In this document: piece by piece, positions 10,656-23,560 of the stretch
Layout of the letters: every line of letters starts with the position of its first letter
How positions within the stretch are numbered: the stretch's first letter is position 1
Assembly: GCA_963383645.1 (NCBI GenBank)
Contig: OY726564.1
Coordinates: forward strand, 113,324,040 to 113,388,039
Source: Muscardinus avellanarius
Lineage: Eukaryota > Chordata > Mammalia > Rodentia > Gliridae
Length of the DNA: 64,000 nt
Direction of reading: 5' to 3'
Position numbers and translations under genes: made by a program
Notes under the pieces: generated by a model
Told to the model about the DNA's origin: nothing
Database searches by the model: none
The model's input: only the letters and a program-made list of their open reading frames with translations

Positions 10656-11330
10656 AAAGTGCCTGTATGAGAAATTCTTAATACACATCAGCAGTCTTTA
10701 TTGCGCATGAGGATAGAAATAACTGTGTGCATTCTGCAAGGTCATTCTGAAAAGCAGAGTAAACAGCACCGCCTGATACAAAATACTGAGTTGTTAAGTT
10801 GTGGCTATTGTTATGATTATTAAAAAGCAAATGTACCCCAGGATGACAGGTAGAAATATCTACGTATATTGCAGCTTCTAGAAAAGAAAAAGTAAAGGCA
10901 TCCATTTAGGAAACTCTTCCAATCAACGACAAAGGAGCTCCTACAGCAGCCCACAGTGTGAGCGCTGCCTGCGCTCCACGCTGCCTGCGCTCTGGACTCT
11001 GCGCTGAGGGCGCCGCGCTTTGCTTCCAAGTCTGTCCACCGCGCTCTGTCTTCCCAGGAAGAGGAGTGCTTCCTGTTGCAAGCCACCCCTCCGCAGCGCC
11101 GTCATGGACTGGCTGGGAGAACGTGGGAGATGTTTAATCTAGCCAAGCCTCTTTTTTCTCTATTCACCTAGATTTGGAATTAATAATTCTATCTTCAAAC
11201 AGATTTTGAATATTAATTGTAAGTTACAGATATTATGGTTAAGTAAAAAGCAACTGTGCTTTATGATCCTTTAGAATACTTATACCTTCCCTTGATCACA
11301 GATCCATCAATTATTGGCATAATGCTGCTC

Positions 11331-11430
11331 CTTTTCTTCTTCTTTCTTCTTCTCCTATTCTTCCTCTTTCTCCTCTTCCTCTTTCTCTTCCTCCTCTTCC
11401 TTCTCTCTCTCTCCTCTCTCGCTCTCTCAT
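11331..11430. repeat. Polypyrimidine TTC/TCC tract
   Basis: About 100 bp of almost pure pyrimidine on the plus strand (purine on the DNM3 RNA strand). Confidence 0.9.
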
Positions 11431-11643
11431 TTTTTTAGTACTATGGATTAAACATAGGAGGATTCTACCTCCAAGCCATAGCCTTGATCTTTTTATATTT
11501 ATTTATTTGTTTTGTTTTGTTTTGAAACAGGATTTTGCTAGGTTGCTGAAGTTATCACTAAGTTGCTAAGGCTGGTTTCAACCCTGTGGTCCTCCTGTCT
11601 CAGCCTCCCAAGTACTTGAATTACAAGTGTGCACCCCCATACA
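11430..11643 (-). mobile_element. B1-dID SINE
   Basis: Antisense, diverged; ID half TACTATGGATTAAACATAGG, B1 half with CTCAGCCTCCCAAGTAC. A long TTC/TCC tract lies at its tail. Confidence 0.85.
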
Positions 11644-12529
11644 CTGCTTAGAACAGTATTCCTAAACGAGGAACCGTACCAACACCCAGGGCTATGTGGA
11701 AATGTACAGACATGCAGCCAGCCTGGTGTCCTGTCACCGTGTCTGGGAGACATCGCTGAGTCAAGAAGATAAATGAAAAGTCTCCCATCCGACATGATAG
11801 TAGGGCCTGCTAGGGTTTGAACATAATCCATCCTAATTGTCAAGCTCAACCCAGCTGCACTGTAAGACCGGCATGTACTCTATTCTGAACCCCACTTGAG
11901 AGCTGCTTACAATCATTTTGGTGGGGGTATACTTAGCTGGGAAGCTTAAATGGTCACCAGGGACGAGACTCAGATGACACCAGGGGCGAGACAAAATACA
12001 AGGGCAGATAACAATTATATTGAAGAACCAATCTGTCCAAAATGTAATGTTTAAAATTAATAAGCAGCTTGAATACAGTCTACTTTCTCTCCCCAGTGTT
12101 AGCACTGGAGTCATTATTTTATAGACCCACCGATCTGACCAATCAATTCCATATTTTCAAACCCTGCCTCTTTCACTCATCCTGTGAGCTCTTGACAGTA
12201 TTTGCTGGATAGCTGTGATGTACAGATTCTACTTTTGATGCCTAGAAGAAAGCGCTGAGCACAGGGACACCACTGTCCCTGATCTAAACAGGTTTATGCT
12301 GAGCTCTGGGAGACGGATGATAAGTAAGTAGACAAAATTGGTTGGAGAAGGTGCCTGCTTCTGTGGGGACAGGAAGGGGAAGGCTGGAAATAGGGCGAAG
12401 GTCAGGGAGAGCACCCCCAAGGATGTGCTCCTTAAAGGAGCTATCTGAGGAGATACTAACCTTATTTTTCAAAAATATGAAAATGAACATTCCAGGCATA
12501 GGAAAGAGGATGCACAGATCCCAGCAGGA

Positions 12530-12700
12530 GCTGGACACGGCGAGGCATGCCTGTGCTCACAGCTACACCAGCGGCTGAGGCAGGAGGATCGCAGCGCTGA
12601 GGCCACTTAGTGAGACCCCGTCTCAAATAAAAAATTTAAAAAACGAGCATTCGCTGAGCACGTCCGAGGCCTGGGTTCCGTCCCCAGTGCTGGGTTGCGG
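12530..12700 (+). mobile_element. B1-dID SINE, old
   Basis: GCTGGACACGGCGAGGCATG head, CTGAGGCAGGAGGATCGCAG middle, CTGGGTTCCGTCCCCAGTGC tail; strongly diverged. Confidence 0.75.
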
Positions 12701-13830
12701 GGGGATCCCAGCGGGACCTTTGAAGCTTGGACCAGTGCAGAAGGTCCCTGGAGATGAGGTGGGCTAGAATGAGCACAGAATGCAGGAGTCCAGATGCGAA
12801 AGAAGAAAGCAGAGAACTTCTAGGGCGCGCTAAAACTTGGACTTCATCAGAAAGGTAAAGAAGTGTGTCTGAGAGGTGTAAGCTGTGGAGTAACAGGCTC
12901 AGATGTTCACTTGCACACCAAGGCCAAACACATCAGATGCTCCCCTTTGCGTGTTGGCCAAAAGTTTTAGGGGAGCGTATTAGAACTCGTGGTTCAAGTC
13001 GGTCTTTTAATTCCCTGGGGGTTAGAATCACCCAGATGCTTCCTGGCCCCCTTAATCGTGGCTAATTGAAAACGAGCCAGAACTCAAGAAACTCCAAGAG
13101 GCAGCGTAACCAGGCACGTAGCAGATGCCGCCCTGATTTCCCTTGCCAACGCAAGAACACGCAAGGAACAGGCGCCCCGGTCTCTACGGGAAATGGAGAG
13201 GCCCTGGTAAATATCAGTCAACCAGAGCGGCTTTTTGGTTAATCCCCTAAAGCAGTTGCAGATGTTGGCTCTAGCAGCTCGGCTTTGCATCTGTAATTTT
13301 AAAATTGTCTCAGATTTCCAGAACCTGACTCTGCCGGCACCGGAAATGGGTGACATGAATTATGAGCCTCGGGAAGGGGAGAGCCCTGAGAAAGGCAAGA
13401 AGGGATAGGAGATAATGGTGAGAGCGCGGCAGGGCTCTGCAGACAGGATGAGCAGAGGGTGACCTGCTCCTTCCTCCAGGACCTGGAGCCCGCCACCCAC
13501 AGGGCATCTGAAACCCAGCCCCCAAGTGCAAGGTCCCCAGCCATGGGAAGGCCTTGGCAGATAGCTGGCTTTCCCCCCTGGTCCCCTCCTCCACTTAGCG
13601 CAGGTCAACAGGAAGAGCAGAGGGATGGAAAAGGAAGAGATGTCTGAAGAGGAGAGAAAAACTGAGAGCAAAAGGGCACGCTAAAAATTCCTCACCTTTA
13701 GGAAACAATCAAAGGACGGGAACCAGTGTCTGAGCTAAGCCTGAGCCTTGAAAAGACACGAGGCATCGGAGACGCTGAACTTACAGAGGTAGCTGGAGAT
13801 GGGGGAAATCTACAGATAAAGAATTCCTAT

Positions 13831-14015
13831 TAGCTGGGTGAGGAGGAGCATGCCTGCAATCCCAGCACTCGGGAGGCTGAGACAGGAGGATCACAGGCTC
13901 GAGGACAGCCTCAGCAACGTAGCAAAACTTTCAGCAACCTAGGAAGAACCTCTTTCAAAACAAAAAAATAAAATAGGACTTGAGGTGTAGCTCAGAGGTG
14001 GAATTCCCCAGTAAA
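13831..14015 (+). mobile_element. B1-dID SINE
   Basis: GCTGGGTGAGGAGGAGCATG head; ID half shortened before the CA-rich tail; G13 run follows at 14038-14050. Confidence 0.85.
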
Positions 14016-15449
14016 CACACACAAACATACATACACGGGGGGGGGGGGGTTACTATTATGCTGCAAATAATCCTAAACCTGAAAAATTATTTAAATGATG
14101 ATGACTGTATTTAGTATCAGAATTTGAATTTCTCGAGGGCATTTTTATTTATGTGCACCAGTTCCAAGCAGCACTCCGTTTATCCAGGCCATATACATGT
14201 AGTAATCTGCCCACGGGGGCCATCCATCACAGGCTTAGCGCGTAAATAAGCTCACCAGGAACCAGGACACAAGCTTCAGCCAGTTATTTGGCAAGGGGGA
14301 GCACAGGACTGAGACTCGATTATGAAACCAGGACACTCATTTCCTGAGTGGGGCATGAAGGTCCCTCCCATAGAATTCAGCCTAACAGAATCCCCTGGGG
14401 TAGGGGAGGGCTGGGGCGAGGACGCTGTTCCATAGTAACGTAAGGGATGAGATGCACGATTCCTCAACTTAGCTAAAGTTCCGCAAGTTGACATTTTGTC
14501 CAAAAGAGTATCTTCAAGCTTCTATTTTTCTGCATTGGGGATGATTGGAAAAATACATAGCACTAGGCCAAAAAGCCACTTGGGTTGTTCCAGAACTTTC
14601 CAGATAAATCTGAGAACAGCATTCATTATCTCCTTCACACTACAAAGACGACTCCAATTAAATCAACATCTTGCTGTCCCATGCAAGCTACTCCTCCCAA
14701 GAGAAAGGAAAAATAATTCCACAGAAAGGATGAAGGAAGTGCTTAGAACAGAAGGAGGCTTCACGTAGGGGTGCGGGACTGATGGCAGAGACCATCCGGG
14801 AGAGCTGAGACCCCAAGACGAGACGATAGATGCTTACTCTGAGGATGAAGCATTGAACTGCTCTCAAATGGGATTATCTTATAGGAAACAAAAATTTGAA
14901 TTTTATGCCAAAGTGTCTCCACAATTTCACTAATGCGGACGTCTATCCGCCGGCCTTAGGTTCTGAGCACTGAGACCCCACATGGAGGAGGGGCCTGGGC
15001 CACAGGAGACCAGAGCCCCTGGGCTGCCCTCAACCCTCCCCTGCCTGGCTGACGGTTAGCCGGATCTTCCTCTTCTATGAGGACAGGTTGCCGGGCTCTC
15101 TCGTTGAAATATACTAAGGATCTAGAAGGATATCTCTGTATTTAAAGGATCCTGAATTTTGACCCAAGAAAAGTTTCTGCGATGTTATTTCTCTGGGTGT
15201 AAAAAGATCCGTGCTCTAGAGACAGAAACTGCAATTTGCCTCGGCCGCGATGGATTTGAGACATGTAACCAGCGGATTTGATTTCAATATGGGGGAAAAA
15301 AGTAAGGCAAAGCAACAAAAGAGTTCTACTGAAAATAGAGATCAGGATTTTTCAGCTTCCGCTGACTTCCCTTTTTCACTGTGATAATGGACTAGTGGCA
15401 TCCTTCCAAAAGGGCCTTGTGCATGGAAGATGAGCATCTGCACTAACAG

Positions 15450-15624
15450 AGAGCTCACGCTGGGGGGCTGAGACAGGAGCGTCCCAAGCTTGAGGCCAGC
15501 CTCAGCAACTGAGCAAGACCCTTCGCACCTGAGAACCTGTTTCAAAATAAAAAGAAAAGAAAAAGGGCGGGGAGGGGTATAGCTCAGAGGCAGAATGCCC
15601 TGGGTTCGATCCCCAGTTCCAAAA
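15450..15624 (+). mobile_element. B1-dID SINE, head missing
   Basis: Begins near GGGGGGCTGAGACAGGAG and ends GGTTCGATCCCCAGTTCC. Confidence 0.85.
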
Positions 15625-15976
15625 ACAAACTAAAAGACTCCACGGCACCCTCATGGTGACACCTTGTCATTTTTCCTTTGCTAAGAGAGACCACAGACCG
15701 CTGCCGTGACCGGGCTCTCGCAGGAAGGTTAGTGGGGAAACGGCATCGCTGTGAAGGGGGCGACCGTGCCCGGTGCTGTGGCCTCCGCGGGCAGCTGCAC
15801 CCTCGCCCACCTCCCTCCCCTTCCACTGGGCGCCATGCTGAACTTTAATGTTCCAGCTTTCAAGAAACTCCCAGCCCTCGAGCTCCGAGAGCCAGCCCCT
15901 TTCATTTAGCAAACTGAGACATCAGCGACAAACTGTGCAATGTCCTTTTCTTCCCCCTAGTTTCTGACACATTTCT

Positions 15977-16430
15977 CTTGGGATTTTTTTTTTTTTTTTT
16001 TGTAATGGAGATTGAATCCAGGGGCATTCTATCTCAGAGCTACACCCCAGCCCTTTTCATTATTTATTTATTTATTTATTCAATTTTTTTTGAGGTATTG
16101 GGGATGGAACCCAGGGGCATTGAATCTCCGAGCTACACCCCTAGCCCTATTTTTTTATTCTTTAATTTGAAACAGGGTCATTGAGTTGCAAAAGGCCTCA
16201 CTAAGTAGCTGAGGCTATCTGCAAACCATGATCTTCCTGTCTTAGCCTCCCAAATGCTAGGATTACAAGCATGCACCACCACACCCAGTTTATTTTTTTA
16301 TTTTGAAACAAGGTCTCACTAAGTTGCTGAGGGCATCACTAAGTTGCTGACATTGGCCTAGAACCTGCAACCTTTCCATCTCAGCCTCCCAAGCGCTAGG
16401 ATGACACGCACGTGACGCCACCCTGGCTCA
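15977..16430 (-). mobile_element. B1-dID SINE split by another SINE
   Basis: The antisense ID half lies at 15977-16058 and the B1 half at 16288-16430. A complete SINE sits in the linker between them. Confidence 0.85.
16059..16287 (-). mobile_element. B1-dID SINE nested in a SINE linker
   Basis: A full antisense copy ending TGCACCACCACACCCAG, with an ATTT-repeat tail at 16062-16080, placed between the halves of 15977-16430. Confidence 0.85.
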
Positions 16431-16747
16431 GTGAGAATTTTAATAGTATTCCATATTAATTTTTTTACAAAGACTAACTTTATTTCCATGGCAAAATACA
16501 CTAATCAAAAATTGAATAATTGTAAAACACTTATCCCCAGTAACCAATAGCTGATAACTGATTGCTGAAACGCCCGGATGGTCAGTGAGAAGTCGGCAAA
16601 TGGCAGAGTCTGGTCAATACGAAGGGCTTGCTCACTTGTGTGAGATGCATTAACCATTTTTGATAGGCAATCTCAGATACAGAAGAATAGCATTAACATA
16701 CTAAATATATTCTAAAGCAAACTCCAAAATTAAAAGTAATAGTAGTA

Positions 16748-16948
16748 GCCGGGCGTGGTGGCGCACGCTTGTAATCCCCGCGCTTGGGAGGTGGAGACAG
16801 GAGGATCGCGCAGGTTCGAAGCCAGCCGCGCTGGCTTAAGAGACCCTGGTTCCAAATTTTAAAAAGTATAAAAAATAGGTCTGGGAGTATAACCCGGAGG
16901 TAGAAGGGCGTCCAGGAACCCTAGTACCACCAAAAAAAAAAAAAAAAG
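16748..16948 (+). mobile_element. B1-dID SINE, GC-rich subfamily
   Basis: GCCGGGCGTGGTGGCGCACG head, CCCCGCGCTTGGGAGG, GCGTCCAGGAACCCTAG tail; close to the subfamily consensus. Confidence 0.9.
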
Positions 16949-17231
16949 TAAAAGTAATGATAGAAGACTAAAATCATTTTCAGCCAAATAAAACCAGCTA
17001 AGAAAACCCACTAGGAATAATACAGAAAAGCAGAAAGAGGAGATACAACTGCGCTAAGACTTAGAAAAAAATCAATTGAATGAAAAAGCGCTAGGGAACC
17101 TCACAAATTCCACTGATGCAAAATAGTTTCAATACAGTAACAAGTAGCTAAAAACATAAAGAAAAAACTGCACTTGTAACTGTAACATACAGGTATTTCT
17201 AGCTAATTTATATTTTAAAAAGAAATTTGAA

Positions 17232-17446
17232 AGCCGGGTGTGGTGGCGCACGCTTGTAGTCCCAGCATTTGGAGGCTGGGACAGGAGGATCGCAGTTGTA
17301 GACGGCCTCAGATACTTAGTGAAGCCCTTTGCAACTCAGTGAGACCCTGTTTCAAAATAAAGACTAAAAATAAAATCGGGCTGGGGGTGTGGCTTGGAGG
17401 TAGAATGCCCCTGGGTTCCATCCCCACTACCAAAAAAAATTTTTTT
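17232..17446 (+). mobile_element. B1-dID SINE
   Basis: GCCGGGTGTGGTGGCGCACG head to CTGGGTTCCATCCCCACTACC tail; full length. Confidence 0.9.
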
Positions 17447-18399
17447 TTTTAGTTTACCTATATTAAAGCAGAATATCAAGAAATCACAATAAACAGAATG
17501 AACAATATCCGACGAGATGGGAAAGCAGCATGTGAAAAAAGAGGCTGAATTCCAGATTAACTTACAGGCTTCACAGACATTCAGCTGAAATTCAAATAAA
17601 ACTCTGGCAGGACTCTGGGAAGATTCTAATCTTCAACTAAAAAGATGAATAATCTATAAATGCAAAAAGTGATTTTGAAAGAGAGAAGGCAGTGGAGAGA
17701 AGTCACCTAGTACATATCCCAAGGCACTAGACGGACAGCTGCAGTGATTAAAAAGTGTGTCAATGTACGAAAATTAACTGATGGAAGAGCCGGATAAATA
17801 GGCCACCTAGAGACTCCGGGTTCCGACACATCCCTACTGGACGAGGGCAGCATCCTGCCGCTGACCCAGTGTGTGGCCTACAGTGAACCAGGAAACTGTC
17901 TTCCATCACCCACCAAACAGAAGTGATGGAACCACTTCCCAGGGTTACTGCAGAACTCCGGGGTTGATGTAGGAAACACACTGGGGCCGCCCAGTAAGCT
18001 TTGTGTACAATTTTGGTTTTTAAACTTAAACTGTACAATGTCCTTGTTTTTTTTCATATAGTTACCACACTGCCAAGTGTATCTTTAGAGAGCCCTGTGC
18101 TGGTGATATTTTCAATAGCCACTAACCCTGCCTGGGACAGGAGGGGGTTGTAAATTGGCATGGAAATTTAAAGCAAGCTCTTGTGGTATAGTATACAGCA
18201 CAAATTAGTTCTATAGGGGGATGGTAGGGGTTTTTTTTTTTTTCCATTTTCAGTTGTCTCTGATTCAGCTTATATGAAATATTGTTGTTCTCTTATCTGA
18301 ATACCACTCTGGAATTGAAAAAAAAAAGTCACAGCTGTTTTTGTTGACATTTTGAATACTTCTAAGTAAAGACATCTCTTATTAAAAAAAAAGAAATAG

Positions 18400-18600
18400 G
18401 CCGGACATGGTGGCGCACGCTTGTAATCCCCGCTCTTGGGAGGCAGAGACAGGAGGATCGCGCAGGTTCGAAGCCAGCCTCAGCTACTGTTTCCAAATAA
18501 AAATGTAAAAATAAGTCTGGGAGTGTATCCTGGAGGTTAGAAGGGCTTCCAGGAACCCCAATACCACCAAAAAAAAAAAAAGAAGAAGAAGAAGAAATAG
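18400..18600 (+). mobile_element. B1-dID SINE, GC-rich subfamily, internal deletion
   Basis: GGCCGGACATGGTGGCGCAC head. The B1 3' portion is cut to CAGCTACTGTTTCC; ID half AAGTCTGGGAGTGTATCC. Confidence 0.9.
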
Positions 18601-19194
18601 GATCCACAATGATTATTTATAGTTGGAATTATTATATGATTAGTATTGCAAAGTATTCACATGATTACACTAGTACATTAGCTCCTTTTAAATAAAGCTA
18701 ATGGTAACCAGTATGTTCTCAAGACAAATAGTATACATCTAAGGTGAGAGACGTGTTTATTGCCCTAATCTGAGCACTTCACAGTGTACACATGTATAGA
18801 AATGCCACATGGTACCCTATACACACATAGACTTAGGATGTGGCAATTTAAAATATCTATATTAAATGATTTTTTTAGAAATTTTAAAAGAAAAGGAACA
18901 GTGATATTACTACCAAACATGTTTAAATTTTACCTCAATAACCTTGTAAATAAAAATAAAGCATGCACAAGAAAGTAGAGAAAAATACTTGCTAGTAAAT
19001 ATGACAAAGGATCAACACTGTCAAAGTTCTGTTATAAATTAACAAAAATAAAATAGTGTCATAGGGAGCACAACTAAGGCATGAACAGTGTACTCAGAAA
19101 TGAAGAATGCTGGTGACTGAACATGGAAACCTTTCCTTTGCACCAGCAAGTTATAAGGGAAAGTAAGAGTGCTGCAAGAAGATAGTGTGTATAG

Positions 19195-19290
19195 ATACAC
19201 TTATACACACACACATATATACTAAATATATATATACTAAATACGTATATATATACACACATATATACATATATATACTAAAATATTGAA
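19195..19290. repeat. TA/CA-rich low-complexity repeat
   Basis: Alternating ATATAC and CACACA units. Confidence 0.8.
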
Positions 19291-19479
19291 TATATAGCAG
19301 AAAATACTGAAAATTAAATCAAGGTAAAATAAATGCCATACAAATTTTTAAATTGTCTAAATCGAAATCAGAACCTTTTGTTTTATGATACTCAATAAAT
19401 AATGTTAGTGTCAAGTGATAGGCAAAAATAGGTGCTTTTTATATGATGCACATAAAATATACAGACTGTTAAAAAAATT

Positions 19480-19860
19480 CCAGAAGTCACTAAGAAAATA
19501 AAACAAACAACAGTTCCCTAAGTTAGTCAAAGAACACCCCAGACATTTCACAGGAGAGAGGATACGACTCTCTATTTAATAAATGAAAGGTTTCTCTGCA
19601 ACTTGCAAGATGTGAAATACAAATAAAAAATGCAGTGGATTATTTTTTAAATCAGATTATCAAAAATTATGTAGAATATAATTATCCCGCACTGGGGACT
19701 GGGGTATTTACATATACGGCTGCTGGGTCCATCACTGGCTCAGCTGGTTTGTAAAGAACGAAACAAGACAAATGCCTATTCTTGGAGGAATATGAAATTA
19801 AGAAGGGACATCTGTACTGTGGGATACTAAAATGTCAAGGATATAAGATGCTTTGCCGTC
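19480..19860 (+). mobile_element. Ancient LINE-1 ORF2 fragment (probable)
   Basis: CACCCCAGACATTTCACAGG, GTGAAATACAAATAAAAAATGC and CAGATTATCAAAAATTATG follow the order of L1 ORF2 3' text, with heavy decay. Nearby segments 16950-17220 and 17450-17770 may belong to the same old L1. Confidence 0.45.
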
Positions 19861-20049
19861 TTTTGTCTGTGTTATTAATATAGAAAGAGCGTGAGATACA
19901 GCATTATGTGGATGAAGTGAGTTCGGCTTCAAATATATTAACAGAGCACCAACCCAGGTTCCATATGTGGCTAGGAAACCTCAATAAACAAACACAAAAA
20001 TCCTTGCCCTTGTGGAGTCTGCAAGTGTAGCGTAAGACATGTACAATAC

Positions 20050-20228
20050 AGCTGGGCTCCGTGGCGCATGCCTGCAACCCCGGCACTTGGGAGGTCGAGA
20101 CAGGAGAGTCAACGTTCCAGGGCCAGCCTCAGTCATTCAGTGAGACCTGGTTTCCAAACAAAAACTAAAAAAGGGCCAGGGTGTAGCTTGGAGGGAGAAT
20201 GACCCTGGGTTCAATCCCCAGTAGCAAA
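20050..20228 (+). mobile_element. B1-dID SINE
   Basis: GCTGGGCTCCGTGGCGCATG head to GGGTTCAATCCCCAGTAGC tail; TA-rich repeat follows. Confidence 0.9.
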
Positions 20229-20285
20229 TATATAATATATATTATGTATAATGTATATTATTGCTTATAAAACACAATAACCATT

Positions 20286-20467
20286 TTTTTGTTGTTGTTA
20301 CTGGGGATGGAACCCTTCTACCACCGGGCTACACTCCCAGACCTATTTTATATTTTATTTGGAAACAGGGTCTCTTAAGCCAGCAAGGCTGGCTTCGAAC
20401 CTACGCGATCCTCCTGTCTCCGCCTCCCAAGCGCGGGGATTACAAGTGTGTGCCACCACACCCGGCC
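20286..20467 (-). mobile_element. B1-dID SINE, GC-rich subfamily
   Basis: Antisense; TCCCAAGCGCGGGGATTAC is diagnostic of the subfamily; head GCCACCACACCCGGCC at the right end. Confidence 0.9.
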
Positions 20468-20820
20468 ACAATAACCATTTTAAAAATAAAAATAGAGCAC
20501 AGAGTACCCAAAAGCCACAGTTAGGGAAGTGTGTAGCCTGTTAATTGGTTCTGTGTCTTTCAAATCAAGAGTTTTATTTGGAATAGCACTTAATGGATAC
20601 CACATATATTTTCTTCCAGAAAATACACAGATATGTATATATGTACAGTATGTGCCCATTTCCATTTTTTAAAAAATCACAAAAGAATATTGGTGTGTGC
20701 ACATGTGTTTGTGTGTGTATATATGTATGTGTATACACACTCTAAAAATGATAATAATGGTTATACCTATGGAGGTGAGCAGGATTAGGTCCAGGTCCAG
20801 GGTCTGTTTATCTGCATTAC

Positions 20821-21033
20821 TTTTTTTTGTGTGTGTGTGGTACAGGGGATGGAACCCAGGGGCTTTTCTACCTCCAAGCTATACTCTCAGATCTATTTTT
20901 TTAATGTACTTTATTTGGAAACAGGGTCTCACTAAGTGGATGAGAGCCTCACTCAGTAGCTGAGGCTGGCTTCGAACCTGTGTCTCAGCCTCCCAAGTGC
21001 TGGAATTACAAGCGTGTGCCACCATGCCTGGGT
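20821..21033 (-). mobile_element. B1-dID SINE with target duplication
   Basis: Antisense full-length copy. TATCTGCATTACTTTTTT occurs on the right edge and (with TTATCTGCATTAC) on the left, a clear target-site duplication. Confidence 0.92.
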
Positions 21034-21210
21034 ATCTGCATTACTTTTTTACAACAAGGAACAGGTGAACTCCCAACATCCACAGATGCTGAAAATAGTC
21101 ATGAAGAGCACAGTATTAAGATGTCACTTTTCTATTAACGCAGGGGGACACTGGTCTGAAAGTGAATCATTAACAAAATGATAGCTTCTCTAGTGCCTTT
21201 GTTAAAATTG

Positions 21211-21403
21211 AGCCAGGCGTGGTGGCGCACACCTGCCCCCAGGACTAGAGAGGCTGAGACAGGAGGATCGGAGGTTCACGGCCAGCCTCAGCAACTTAGG
21301 AAGGCTCTCAGGAACCCAGCGAGACCATTTCAAAGTAAAATATAAAATACTGCTGGAATATAGCTCAGAGGTAAAATGCCCCTGATTTGATCACCAGTAC
21401 TGT
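21211..21403 (+). mobile_element. B1-dID SINE
   Basis: GCCAGGCGTGGTGGCGCACA head to TTTGATCACCAGTACTG tail. Confidence 0.9.
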
Positions 21404-21947
21404 GAAACAAGAAAGAAAAGAAAAAGGTAAATACTAAAATTCCAGGTAACTTTCAAACCATAGAGACCTGCAGTTTTCTTAGAAGCAAGCATTGGAGGAA
21501 GAGTCAAAGAAGACAAAAGAAACAGGCAGGAAGGATCACTGCAGGCGCAGGGCAGGAAGATGAGCAGCGATTCCTTAACGCTTGGCGTTTCCCCGGGTGA
21601 AACCACCCATGCCTCTACTGCCCCACAAGACACGCTGGTAAAGGGCTAGCTTCTTCTAGAGTCCAGGAGGTGACTTTTCAAAGTAATTCTGAGCAGACAG
21701 GATTTTTCTCCTCAGTGATTTTTAGAGTCTGAATTGTCAGCCAAGGTGCAACTTGGCTGTAGAAATAGAGTACACATATCTGTATTTTCTGGAAGAAGAT
21801 ATGTGATATCCATTAAATGCTATTCCAAATAAAACTCTAGATTTGAAAGACGCAGATCAAATGAACAGGCTACACACTTCCCTAACTGCGGCTTATTGTG
21901 TTTTATAAGCTATTGATTGGCCCCTCTAGAGATATTTTCATAGAATT

Positions 21948-22147
21948 TTTTTTTTTTTTTTTTGGTGGTACTGGGGTTCCTGGAAGCCCTTCTACCTCCG
22001 GACTACACTCCCAGACCTATTTTTACATTTTTAATTGGAAACAGGGTCTCCTAAGCCAGCGCGCGCGGCTGGCTTCGAACCTGCGCGATCCTCCTGTCTC
22101 TGCCTCCCAAGCGCGGGGATTACAAGCGTGCGCCACCACGCCCGGCC
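21948..22147 (-). mobile_element. B1-dID SINE, GC-rich subfamily
   Basis: Antisense, close to consensus end to end: GGTTCCTGGAAGCCCTTC, CAAGCGCGGGGATTACAAGC, GCCACCACGCCCGGCC. T18 tail. Probably young. Confidence 0.92.
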
Positions 22148-22179
22148 ATAGGATTTTAAATAGTATTTTTATACAGTTC

Positions 22180-22278
22180 AAGAGAAGGAAAAAGAGAGCA
22201 AGAGAGAGAAAATAGGAAAGAGATGGGGTGGGAGAGGGGAGAAAGGAAGGAAGGAAAGGAGGAGAAAGGAGAGAGGAT
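22180..22278. repeat. Polypurine tract
   Basis: A nearly pure A/G stretch with GAGAGA and GGAAGG units; a related tract is at 23080-23130. Confidence 0.85.
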
Positions 22279-22539
22279 GTTCAACAAGGCTATGTATATA
22301 TACAAAACCATCATCACCAATGTCGATGGCGCACGGGGGTGGGGAGCGGGTAGGGTCCAGATGGAAACCCACCGAGGGCTATGAGCAGACATCTTTCTAC
22401 CACCCACTCGGACCCTCTGTTAGGAGTGATGCGGTAAAATACTAAAATATTGTAATGTTAAGAAGGGCAGGAAACAATACTAAAATGCCGTCAAGTTCTG
22501 TTAAGTGTAAAAGGTGGAATGTCAGACACATACCGGGGT

Positions 22540-23065
22540 GAAGTGGAGCACACACTACGCTATCTTGCTAGTTCCAGACACACCGAGCAGAGCAGCGGGG
22601 ACCCAGGTAACTCACAAGCGTTACTTCATGGGGCGTAACCAATGAGGAGACCCCCACGTGGGCGTGACCAATCAGGCAGCACCCAGCAACTGGACTTTCC
22701 CACTAAATGGTACAGAAACCCATTAGAAACAGAAATCCATGCTCCCCAGCGCCCCCACCAGTCCCCCATGGAGAGCCCTCCATGTCGGTGAGCCGAAGAC
22801 CTACCAACAAAACCAAGCATCGGCCGAAGGTGGACTCGATGAAGGACCTTCGTTCGACTCAGACACGCTGCGTGTGAGTTCCCTGGGGCCGGTGCCTGGC
22901 TGCGCTTAGACTTAGACCCTGGTGTGTGGTGTATCTGTTGAATTGTCTACTGAGTGTGAAACCCTCAAGAAACTTATGGATAAATGTCTAAGGGTCCAGC
23001 TGGTCACTTGTTCACGACAACCTCATCATGATGTATAACTGCAATGTACCTAAAAAAGTGTATTT
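22540..23065 (+). mobile_element. LTR-like block with paired CCAAT boxes
   Basis: Two CCAAT motifs (AACCAATGAG near 22638 and GACCAATCAG near 22667), then a GC-rich downstream stretch and a LINE-like tail (ATGATGTATAACTGCAATG). The promoter-like order resembles a retroviral-type LTR. No coding remnants and no clear terminal repeats were seen, so the family is unassigned. Confidence 0.35.
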
Positions 23066-23369
23066 TTAAAAAGGGAGAGCTGAAGAGAGAAAGGGGAGGG
23101 AAGAGAAAAAGGAGAGAAAGAAGGGATTTGAGACTGATATTTACATAAAATTATGTGATAAAAGAGAAATTAAAACAGTTGTGATAATTTTGTGTTGTTA
23201 ATCAGATTAATTTACACAAACCTTAGGTTCATTCTTTTTAAGATTTAATAACATTAATATAAGAAAATTTCAAGCAAAAAAAAATTAAAATGACAGCAAA
23301 TGAGTTTAAGGGGTAAGTGCCATAACTGAGATCAGGAGATTCTTGATGCTGTGTATGAACAATTAGAAG

Positions 23370-23560
23370 CCATGGTTAAACAGGGTGATTAAGACAAAGT
23401 CTACCATAAATCCTAGATTTGAATCCTGGATACAATTTATCATCTGGACAATGGGCCACATTAAGTGGTTTCTCCGAGTTCCAGATTCCTGAACTACTAA
23501 GGGTACCTCCCCCACAGGGCTCCTGGGAGGAGTTGGGGAGTTAATATACAAACCGCACCT
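23370..23560 (+). mobile_element. MIR
   Basis: GATTTGAATCCTGG, TGGGCCACATTAAGTGGTTTCTC, GGGTACCTCCCCCACAGGGCTCC and GGAGTTAATATAC match the MIR order. Confidence 0.65.
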
